7,399 bases of DNA. Origin: Acidobacteriota bacterium (GTDB lineage: Bacteria; Acidobacteriota; Terriglobia; Acidiferrales; UBA7541). Numbering within the stretch: position 1 is the first letter of the stretch; every line of letters begins with the position of its first letter. The DNA lies in the NCBI GenBank assembly GCA_003224195.1, contig QHYP01000119.1, positions 4,761 through 12,159 of the forward strand. Direction: 5' to 3'. Under the pieces are notes generated by a model. It was given only the letters and a program-made list of their open reading frames with translations, did not search any database and was not told the DNA's origin. Made by a program: the position numbers and the translations under genes. Shown here in pieces: positions 1-6,230 of this stretch.

Positions 1-829
1 CCTCGCGCAGTGCGCGAATGGCGCCGATGGCGGAGATATCGTTGAAGGCGAACAGCGCAGTGAACGGCTCCTGCCGCGCGAGGAGCTGGCGCGTCACTTC
101 ATAACCGAGTCCCGGCGATGCGGAATCGCCGTGGAGCTGCGCCGTGAGGCGCTCGCAGATTGGCAGACCAAGCCGGTTCCCTGCATCTGTGATCGCCTTC
201 CAACGCACCGCCGTGTCCGAACTGAACTCCTGACCCTTGATGAAGGCGATTTTCCGATGACCGAGCCGGTGGAGATGTTCGAGGGCGAGTATCGCTGCGC
301 GCTCGTGGTTCAGGACGATGTTGGTTACGCCCGGGACTTCGCGATGCCCCGAAACGGCCACGAGCGGCACGGGCGCGCCTTCCTGGCAGATCGTGTCGAC
401 AGCAATCAGCCCCTCGACGGCGCGAGCGTGCAGAATGCGCGGGTATTCTTCCAGCAAATCGCTGCGGTGGCGATGGCTCACCACGAAATAGAAGTAACCT
501 TCCTGCAAAAGGTGATCTTCGATGCCGGACATGACCAGCGAGGCATAGCCTTCACTGATTTCCGGAACGACCACACCGATGGTGAAGCTGCGCTGCTTGC
601 GCAAAGAGCGGGCCATGAAATTTGGACGATAGTTCAACTCGCGAGCGGCGGCGCGGACGCGCTCCTGCGTGCGTGCGGGAATGGATTTCGCGGAGGGGGA
701 GCGATTGATGACAAGAGAAACGGTCGCGGGAGAAAGGCCGAGATGCTCGGCCAGCGCCTTCAGGCTCACGGCCTGCGGCGGGCGCTCGGAACGGAGAATA
801 GAAGCTGCACCAGGCTTCGAACGGGGCAT
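1..829 (-). CDS. LacI-family transcriptional repressor (partial, C-terminus off the left edge)
   Basis: I read this gene directly on the minus strand from an ATG at 829-827; the frame stays open for 276 codons to the window edge. A LacI-type helix-turn-helix lies at residues about 21-45 (VSLKALAEHLGLSPATVSLV, then INRS). The hinge helix follows at about 69-78 with the hallmark ARSL, whose Leu76 is the residue that in this family inserts into the central operator step. The periplasmic-binding-protein-like sensor domain begins with FTIGVVVPEIS (about 82) and includes the typical AFNDISAIGAIRAL near the edge. Family members are about 330-350 residues, so roughly 60-70 are missing. A basic leader of about 20 residues precedes the HTH, and no clear Shine-Dalgarno stands before the ATG; GTG at codon 21 is a less likely alternative start. 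It is divergent from the TonB receptor gene, which suggests local control of sugar uptake and hydrolysis. The effector cannot be read from the sequence. Confidence 0.95.
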   Translation of the reverse strand, partial: MPRSKPGAASILRSERPPQAVSLKALAEHLGLSPATVSLVINRSPSAKSIPARTQERVRAAARELNYRPNFMARSLRKQRSFTIGVVVPEISEGYASLVMSGIEDHLLQEGYFYFVVSHRHRSDLLEEYPRILHARAVEGLIAVDTICQEGAPVPLVAVSGHREVPGVTNIVLNHERAAILALEHLHRLGHRKIAFIKGQEFSSDTAVRWKAITDAGNRLGLPICERLTAQLHGDSASPGLGYEVTRQLLARQEPFTALFAFNDISAIGAIRALRE

Positions 830-833
830 TGGA

Positions 834-887
834 GTTGACCGCTATGCGGTCACACATAACGTTGACCGCTGCGCGGTCACACATTAT
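834..887. repeat. Two tandem 27-bp units, each with a TGACCGC-N3-GCGGTCA dyad
   Basis: Unit 1 (834-860) and unit 2 (861-887) abut directly and agree at 22 of their first 24 bases. The differences fall in or beside the dyad spacer (TAT versus TGC), so both 7-bp arms are intact in each copy: 836-842/846-852 and 863-869/873-879. The dyads are exactly 27 bp apart. They cover the predicted transcription start and leader of the lacI-family gene, and the nearer one ends six bases before its start codon. They could be tandem operators or RNA hairpins affecting translation. Only two copies exist and there are no spacers, so this is not a CRISPR array. Confidence 0.75.
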
Positions 888-910
888 TTTGTGCGCGTAG
901 TCTCGCACAA
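883..910 (-). promoter_or_regulatory. Candidate sigma-70-type promoter of the lacI-family gene
   Basis: On the minus strand, TTGTGC (910-905) is followed after 16 bases by AATAAT (888-883), which matches five of six bases of the -10 consensus; the -35 matches only TTG. Transcription would begin near 876, leaving a leader of about 47 nt before the ATG at 829. This is a pattern match only. The -10 lies in the only AT-rich patch upstream of the gene, which supports it. Confidence 0.4.
889..910. promoter_or_regulatory. Perfect 7-8-7 inverted repeat overlapping the lacI promoter
   Basis: Arms TTGTGCG (889-895) and CGCACAA (904-910) are exact reverse complements separated by 8 bases. The right arm contains the proposed -35 of the lacI-family gene and the rest fills the -35/-10 spacer, so a dimeric protein bound here would block or modulate that promoter. 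The binding protein is unknown. The centre is not the CpG step favoured by LacI proteins, so another regulator is possible. Confidence 0.4.
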
Positions 911-950
911 GGCGCGGCCGCGGGCAAGGGCCGAGGGGGGATTTTCGGCG

Positions 951-964
951 GCAGAAAAATCTGC
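951..964. promoter_or_regulatory. Small inverted repeat just upstream of the receptor promoter
   Basis: Arms GCAGA (951-955) and TCTGC (960-964) flank AAAA and end at the base before the proposed -35 TTGACA (965-970). The position suits an activator site or an AT-rich upstream element, but 5-bp arms are short enough to arise by chance. Confidence 0.2.
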
Positions 965-994
965 TTGACAAGTCCTTGAGGGCGGGTATTGAAT
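965..994 (+). promoter_or_regulatory. Candidate sigma-70-type promoter of the TonB receptor gene
   Basis: A perfect TTGACA -35 box (965-970) is followed after 18 bases by TTGAAT (989-994), which matches four of six -10 bases; TATTGA at 987-992 with a 16-base spacer is an alternative. Transcription would start near 1001, giving a leader of about 60 nt. It probably also drives the downstream GH39 gene. The -35 is strong; the -10 is uncertain. Confidence 0.45.
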
Positions 995-1011
995 GCAACG
1001 CTGACGCGGGA

Positions 1012-1023
1012 TAAATCGATTTA
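1012..1023. promoter_or_regulatory. Putative LacI-family operator, perfect 12-bp palindrome TAAATCGATTTA
   Basis: TAAATCGATTTA is its own reverse complement, and symmetry stops at the next base pair outward. LacI-family operators are typically even-length palindromes with a central CpG step contacted by the hinge-helix leucine; this site has that central CG, and the divergent regulator carries the ARSL hinge. The site begins about 11 bases after the proposed receptor transcription start, where a bound repressor would block initiation or early elongation. That the neighbouring regulator is the binder is inference. Confidence 0.55.
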
Positions 1024-1061
1024 CTGAATCTAGCGGGGTGTTTTTCCCTTCGAGGTGAACC

Positions 1062-4000
1062 ATGCGCACGAGAGCTCTCCTGCTTGCCTTGCTCTTTTCA
1101 CTGCTTGCCGTCAACGCTCACGCCCAGTTCAAGGCCAGCCTTCAGGGTACTGTAACTGACCCGAATGGCGCCGCCGTAGCGGGCGCGAAGGTGAATATCA
1201 CTGAACAGAGCACAGGGCTTAGTCGTGAGACTTTGACTAGCGATCAGGGTTTCTATCGAATCTCTGAACTGCCGCCGGGCCGCTACACCGTCACCGTGCA
1301 AGCCGCAGGTTTCAAACAATCCATTTCTAAAGATGTGGACGTGAAGGCGGAGGAGCCGCGCGGGTTCGACGTTACGGTTCAAGTGGGCGCGGTTCAGGAG
1401 GAGGTTACGGTCACCGCATCCGCCGAAGCTCTCCACACGGAAAATGCGAACACTGGCACTACAGTTTCGTCGGATGAAATTAATCGTTTGCCCCAGGCGG
1501 GCCGCGACCCCTATGAGCTCCTGCGACTGACCCCGGGTGTCTTTGGGGACGGGTCCCGCGGAGGCGGCGGCGGTGTTAACAATCTGCCGAACTCCACGGG
1601 TCCTGGGGGGTCAAATAGTTCGCTTTTTCAGACGGAGAACTCGGTCCAAGTCGTGGCTAACGGGCAGCGTCAGGACACTAACGTTTTCACGATCGACGGC
1701 GTAAGCGTAAACAGCCTGCAGTATGGCGGAACCGCAGTAATTACGCCGAACCAGGAATCTGTCGAGGAAATCACGGTCCTATCGAATTCATATACTGCCG
1801 AGGACGGACGCGGCTCAGGTGCGCAGGTCAAGGTCGTTTCGAAAAGCGGCACGAACAACTTCCATGGCAGTGGTTTCTTCAAGTACCAAGATCCGAATTG
1901 GAACGCATTCAACAAATATGGCGGACCGAATAATGCGCCGCCAACCCGGGTGAATAACAACTTCCGGCAATTCGGCGGGAGCCTCGGCGGGCCAATTTAT
2001 AAGGACAAGTTTTTCTTCTTTTTCTCCTACGAGGGCCTGCGACGTCACGGCAATGATGTCTCCAGTCCCACGTGGGTTGAGACGCCCGAATTCCGTCAGC
2101 TGGTAGCGGCTGATCGCCCAGGAAGCATCGCGGCGAAGATATTGACTTCGGCTGGAGTCGTTCCCCGGATCGCAAGCATTTTAACTCCGACCTGCGCGCT
2201 GGCAGGAATCAGCACTCCAGCGGGTGCCCCCCCGCAGTGCCAGGTCGTCAGCGGCGGCCTGGACATCGGCTCTCCATCGGGAACGACCGGACAGTACCTA
2301 CCCTTCACGGGCCCGAACGCCAATCAGGTAGGCAGTGGGCAGATCGGCGCCGGCTTGGACGGAATTCCCGATCTTGAGTATGCTACCCTCTTTTTGCCGA
2401 GCACGACCAGCGGAAACCAGTATAACGGGCGTCTGGATTACAACCTCGGGCGCAACCAATTCTCCTACAGCACCTATTTCACTCTCTTCAACGACCTTGG
2501 CCCAGATGCGGCGGGCCGTAGCCGCCCGCAGCAGGACCTCAATAAGCAGCCGATCAATCAAGTCCAGGCGTTCTCGTTCATCCGGACGTTTTCTCTGAGT
2601 CTGCTGAATGAATTTCGCATCAACTTCACGCGTTTCAACTTCAATCAGATCGCGACAAGCGGGAACGTCAATTTTGGCATTCCAAGGATCAAGATTGAGG
2701 GGTACAACTTCAGCCAGGATTTTTGGGGTCCGCCGCAGGCTTCCACGACGCCAGCAGTGTTTGTGGAGAATACTTACAACATCCGGGACACAGTGACCAA
2801 AAATCTACGGAATCATGCTTTTCGTATGGGCCTCGACATGAGCCCTGAACAGAACAACAACAACCTGAGCGGCATGGCGCGGCCGCTGTATGTCATGCAT
2901 TTGATTTGGAATATGCCCAACGATACGCCGATTTTTGAGCAGATTGACGCCAATCCCCAGACCGGCGGGCCCGCGAATGCGCAACGCTATCTCCGGTCCA
3001 AGGATTTTGGGTTGTTCTTCCAAGATGACTGGAAGTTTAAGCCGAACCTGACGCTCAACCTCGGGTTGCGATATGAATACTTCACTCCTCTCAGCGATGC
3101 AAAGAATGGCCTGACCGATCTGGTGTTCGGCCTTGCAGGTTCGACGCTGCGACATGTGCGAACGCTCGTCCAACCCACAAGGAGAGATTTTGGGCCGCGA
3201 CTCGGATTTGCTTGGAGCCCTGCGCGTTTCCACGAGGGTACGGTCGTGCGGGGCGGCTTCGGACTCGTCTTTAACCCACCCGATGATGTGCTCTTCGGTA
3301 ATGCGGCGTTTAACCCGCCGAGGTATGCGCGGTTTGGTCTGTGTTGCGGAACTTCGGGCGGCACGCTGGGAGGCGATGTTTTCGGGTCACCCTATGCCGG
3401 TGGTACGATTCTTTACGAACTCGGCGCCAGCCATGCCTACAACAGCTACCCGCCGAATCCCGCTCTGGCTTTCGGGATCGATCCGAATACCGGCGGTGTT
3501 TGCGCCAATACCGCCTGCACGTCGGATCAAGCGGTCGAGATCTACGGTGGCTTGCCCGGCTATCGCGATGCGTATGTCTACATTTATTCCCTGGAGGGTG
3601 AACGCCGGCTTCCCTGGGGTCTGATCGCCACCGCTGGCTACCAGGGAAGCGCCTCCCACAAGCTGACTCGCCTGGTGAACCAGAACTTTCTACAGGCGCC
3701 CAGCAATTCTTGGACTGCGGTTTATATGCCGACGAGCGACACCAATGCGAACTACAATGCGCTCAATACCCGGATGCGTCGGCAGTTTAAGAGCGGGTTG
3801 ATGTTCGATCTGCAGTATCGCTACAGTAAAACCATTGACCAACTCTCGAACGAGGGTCCTGGCGCCGTCACCAACCAAACCGATCCGGCGCATCCTCAAA
3901 CGGAGCATGGGCCATCTGATTTTGACGCCAAACACTTCCTTAACTTCTTTACGCTCTATGACCTTCCGTTTTACCGCAACACGTCGAATTGGACTGGAAA

Positions 4001-4559
4001 AATCATCGGCGGCTGGCAAGTCAATGGAATTATGACTTGGCACACGGGCTTTCCATGGACGCCGGTGACAGGCCAAATCAACTCCGTTGCGATAACCAGC
4101 GCGCAAACGATCAACCCGACTCGCCCGAAGGCGTTGCTGACTCAGCCGGGGCGCGACACTTCAAACGATGCGTTTATCACTCCGGATTTCAATTTCCCGG
4201 GAATTGTGAATTCATCAAACTGCAATGCGGCCAACGGGCCGATCGGCGGAACGCCCTTCTTCTCCATTTGTCCTCCTCCGGGCGCGCCCGGAATCGGCCG
4301 CAATTCGTTCCGCGGCCCCCGCTACTTCAACATTGACATGAGCTTCGTCAAAAAGTTCGGACTACCTCATCTTGGGCTCCTCGGTGAGAACGCGAATGTC
4401 GAGCTGCGCGGGAATTTCTTCAACATAATCAACAAGCTCAACTTGCAGCCATTCACGTTTGGTACGGACAATACCAAAGTCGAGAGTGCCTTATTTGGCC
4501 GGTCGCCGGGTGGGCTGTCCGGCCGTGTGATTGAGTTCCAGGCGAGGTTCTCTTTCTAA
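1062..4559 (+). CDS. Oar-like TonB-dependent outer-membrane receptor with N-terminal carboxypeptidase-regulatory-like domain
   Basis: The product has 1165 residues. A Sec signal peptide (basic n-region MRTR, leucine-rich core) most likely ends at AHA|Q after residue 21. A carboxypeptidase-regulatory-like beta-sandwich spans about 25-105 (LQGTVTDPNGAAVAGAKV, later GFYRISELPPGRYTVTV). A plug-like region at about 115-265 includes EEVTVTASAE, NRLPQAGRDPYELLRLTPGV and TIDGVSVN, ending near SGTNNFHGSGF. The barrel carries the Oar-type signature FFFFFSYEGLRR (about 316-327), DDWKF and LTLNLGLRYEYFTP (about 663-676), and ends on an aromatic, QARFSF. The length is normal for acidobacterial Oar-like receptors. 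GAGGTG at 1052-1057, four bases before the ATG, supports the start. It probably imports an oligosaccharide, judging from the LacI regulator and GH39 neighbour; the substrate is not readable from the sequence. All eight cysteines occur in close pairs (see findings). I see no clear TonB box after the signal peptide. Confidence 0.93.
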   Translation: MRTRALLLALLFSLLAVNAHAQFKASLQGTVTDPNGAAVAGAKVNITEQSTGLSRETLTSDQGFYRISELPPGRYTVTVQAAGFKQSISKDVDVKAEEPRGFDVTVQVGAVQEEVTVTASAEALHTENANTGTTVSSDEINRLPQAGRDPYELLRLTPGVFGDGSRGGGGGVNNLPNSTGPGGSNSSLFQTENSVQVVANGQRQDTNVFTIDGVSVNSLQYGGTAVITPNQESVEEITVLSNSYTAEDGRGSGAQVKVVSKSGTNNFHGSGFFKYQDPNWNAFNKYGGPNNAPPTRVNNNFRQFGGSLGGPIYKDKFFFFFSYEGLRRHGNDVSSPTWVETPEFRQLVAADRPGSIAAKILTSAGVVPRIASILTPTCALAGISTPAGAPPQCQVVSGGLDIGSPSGTTGQYLPFTGPNANQVGSGQIGAGLDGIPDLEYATLFLPSTTSGNQYNGRLDYNLGRNQFSYSTYFTLFNDLGPDAAGRSRPQQDLNKQPINQVQAFSFIRTFSLSLLNEFRINFTRFNFNQIATSGNVNFGIPRIKIEGYNFSQDFWGPPQASTTPAVFVENTYNIRDTVTKNLRNHAFRMGLDMSPEQNNNNLSGMARPLYVMHLIWNMPNDTPIFEQIDANPQTGGPANAQRYLRSKDFGLFFQDDWKFKPNLTLNLGLRYEYFTPLSDAKNGLTDLVFGLAGSTLRHVRTLVQPTRRDFGPRLGFAWSPARFHEGTVVRGGFGLVFNPPDDVLFGNAAFNPPRYARFGLCCGTSGGTLGGDVFGSPYAGGTILYELGASHAYNSYPPNPALAFGIDPNTGGVCANTACTSDQAVEIYGGLPGYRDAYVYIYSLEGERRLPWGLIATAGYQGSASHKLTRLVNQNFLQAPSNSWTAVYMPTSDTNANYNALNTRMRRQFKSGLMFDLQYRYSKTIDQLSNEGPGAVTNQTDPAHPQTEHGPSDFDAKHFLNFFTLYDLPFYRNTSNWTGKIIGGWQVNGIMTWHTGFPWTPVTGQINSVAITSAQTINPTRPKALLTQPGRDTSNDAFITPDFNFPGIVNSSNCNAANGPIGGTPFFSICPPPGAPGIGRNSFRGPRYFNIDMSFVKKFGLPHLGLLGENANVELRGNFFNIINKLNLQPFTFGTDNTKVESALFGRSPGGLSGRVIEFQARFSF

Positions 4560-4581
4560 CGAGGCAGTGACTCACTCCCTA

Positions 4582-4617
4582 GAGGGCGGCGGAATGTCGA
4601 GGGCCCGCCACCCTCGA
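4582..4617 (+). other. Intercistronic stem-loop with two alternative foldings
   Basis: In the 87-bp gap between the receptor and GH39 genes, 4582-4592 (GAGGGCGGCGG) can pair with 4605-4615 (CCGCCACCCTC) at 10 of 11 positions around a 12-base loop. Alternatively 4597-4603 (TCGAGGG) pairs perfectly with 4611-4617 (CCCTCGA) around a 7-base loop. The two foldings share their 3' arm and exclude each other. No U-run follows, so it is not a standard intrinsic terminator; it may stabilise the upstream message or set differential expression of the two genes. Confidence 0.45.
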
Positions 4618-4646
4618 ACACTCTGTCCTTCCCGGAGAAGTGCTCC

Positions 4647-6194
4647 ATGACCACTCGCCGGCTTTCCCTGGGCTCTGCTTCGCTGCTTTTTGTTGCCGTC
4701 ATTTCCACATGGGCGGCATGGACGCAACCGTTCCCGGCAGGAGCGCAGTCCGCTCCATCCAGCGCCGAAACGATCGTGGTGGACGCCAATGCCCCGTCGC
4801 ATCCGTTTCCGCATTTCTGGGAAAAAATGTTCGGCTCGGGACGTGCCATTCTCAGTCTGCGCGAGGGCTACCGCCACGATTTGCGCGAGGCGAAGCGCAT
4901 CACCGGTTTCGAGTACGTGCGCTTCCACGCCATCTTTCACGACGAGCTAGGTCTCTACGACGAGGACCCCAGCGGTAAGCCTATCCTCAATTTTTCTTAC
5001 GTGGACCAGATTTACGACGGCTTGCTCGAAAACCACGCGCGCCCATTTGTCGAGCTGAGCTTCATGCCGCGCAAGCTGGCCTCTGATCCCGTCGCGTCGC
5101 ATCCGTTTTGGTACAAACCGGACGTTACGCCACCGAAGGATTGGGACAAGTGGGAGCAGCTTATCGAGAATTTCGCGCGGCATCTCGTGCAGCGCTACGG
5201 CGAAGACGAGGTCGCGAAATGGTATTTCGAGGTCTGGAACGAGCCCAACATTGATTTCTGGGCCGGTGATCCGAAGGAGTCCACCTATTACGAGCTTTAC
5301 GATCGCGCTGCCCGGGCCATTAAGCGCGTCGGCCCGCGTCTACGCGTCGGCGGACCCTCGACCGCCCAAGCGGCCTGGGCGGATCGCTTCCTCGCGCACT
5401 GCAAGGAGAAAAACGTTCCGGTAGACTTTGTCTCCACGCATGTGTACGGCAATGACCGCGCGGAAGACGTCTTTGGAACGCACGAAAACATTCCGCGCAC
5501 GCAAATGGTCTGCCGCGCGGTGAAGAAAGTCCACGACCAGATTGCGGCGTCGGCGTTTCCCAAGATGCCGCTCATCTGGAGCGAATTCAATGCCAGCTAC
5601 ATGAACGAGCCCGCGGTGACGGACGCGCCGTTCATGGCCCCGTGGATGGCGGATACGATTCGCCAGTGTGATGGGCTGACGGAAATGATGAGTTACTGGA
5701 CGTTTTCGGACGTGTTCGAAGAACAGGGAGTGGTGAAGCAGCCATTCTACGGGGGGTTCGGGCTGCTGGCGGCCGGTAACATTCCAAAGACGTCATTCAA
5801 CGCGTTTGCGCTGCTTCACCAACTGGGAAGCACACGGCTGGACGTGAGTTCCGATTCCGCGCTGGTCACGCGGCGCGCAGACGGCTCGCTCGTTGTGGCC
5901 GTCTGGAATCTCTTCCAGCCCGAAGAGCCCGGGGCGCCGAAAACCGTGACACTGCGCTTCCAGGGATTGCCGGGCGCGAAAACCGTGCGCGTCACGATTC
6001 TCGATCACGACCACGGCTCGCCGCTGCCCGCGTATGAAAAGATGGGCCGGCCACAATTCCCGACGCTTGAGCAGCTTCAGACGCTGCGGAAAGCCGCGGC
6101 TTTACCCGCGGCTGAATCGCGCGCGATCCGCGACGGCAAGTTAACTCTTACACTCGCGCCGCAAGCGCTGGCTCTGGTTCAAATCGCCAAATAG
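4647..6194 (+). CDS. Secreted GH39-family glycosidase (beta-xylosidase-like)
   Basis: The product has 515 residues. A hydrophobic N-terminus (LLFVAVISTWAAW) after MTTRR gives a Sec signal peptide, probably cut at AGA|Q after residue 33; there is no lipobox. The (beta/alpha)8 catalytic domain spans about 42-385. It opens with HFWEKMFGSGRAILSLREGY and FEYVRFHAIFHDELG, as in GH39. The acid/base glutamate is E199 in VWNEPNIDFW, and the nucleophile is E313 in WSEFNASYMNEP; their spacing resembles that of characterised GH39 xylosidases. MMSYWTFSDVFEE (about 350) is another family hallmark. A C-terminal beta-sandwich region (about 390-515) starts near LDVSSDSALVTRR. GH39 enzymes are retaining and include beta-xylosidases and a few exopolysaccharide hydrolases, so xyloside specificity is only likely. 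GGAG at 4634-4637 lies nine bases before the ATG. The gene follows the receptor by 87 bp on the same strand and is probably co-transcribed. It converges on the glucoamylase-like gene with 36 bp between stops; no convincing terminator is visible there. Confidence 0.93.
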   Translation: MTTRRLSLGSASLLFVAVISTWAAWTQPFPAGAQSAPSSAETIVVDANAPSHPFPHFWEKMFGSGRAILSLREGYRHDLREAKRITGFEYVRFHAIFHDELGLYDEDPSGKPILNFSYVDQIYDGLLENHARPFVELSFMPRKLASDPVASHPFWYKPDVTPPKDWDKWEQLIENFARHLVQRYGEDEVAKWYFEVWNEPNIDFWAGDPKESTYYELYDRAARAIKRVGPRLRVGGPSTAQAAWADRFLAHCKEKNVPVDFVSTHVYGNDRAEDVFGTHENIPRTQMVCRAVKKVHDQIAASAFPKMPLIWSEFNASYMNEPAVTDAPFMAPWMADTIRQCDGLTEMMSYWTFSDVFEEQGVVKQPFYGGFGLLAAGNIPKTSFNAFALLHQLGSTRLDVSSDSALVTRRADGSLVVAVWNLFQPEEPGAPKTVTLRFQGLPGAKTVRVTILDHDHGSPLPAYEKMGRPQFPTLEQLQTLRKAAALPAAESRAIRDGKLTLTLAPQALALVQIAK

Positions 6195-6230
6195 AGCGAA
6201 GCCTCACGCGGCGGACGACGTGGTAAGAAT

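Noticed and set aside
131..838. Long plus-strand open frame of 235 codons
   Set aside because: It is wholly antisense to the clear LacI-family gene and has arginine/histidine-rich, low-order composition typical of a shadow frame in high-GC DNA.
834..887. Possible CRISPR array
   Set aside because: Two directly abutting, slightly different units with no spacers and no cas genes; a tandem repeat or operator pair fits better.
552..998. Minus-strand open frame with a repeated MCDR-AVN peptide
   Set aside because: The peptide repeat only reflects the 27-bp DNA repeat (a multiple of three). The frame overlaps lacI out of phase and has no recognisable protein character.
1062..4559. SusC-type receptor of a Bacteroidetes polysaccharide utilisation locus
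   Set aside because: There is no SusD partner, and the sequence signatures (FSYEGLRR, LNLGLRYE) are of the Oar-like type rather than SusC.
6195..6230. Bidirectional terminator between the convergent GH39 and glucoamylase-like genes
   Set aside because: Only a 4-bp stem can be drawn and there are no T-runs on either strand.
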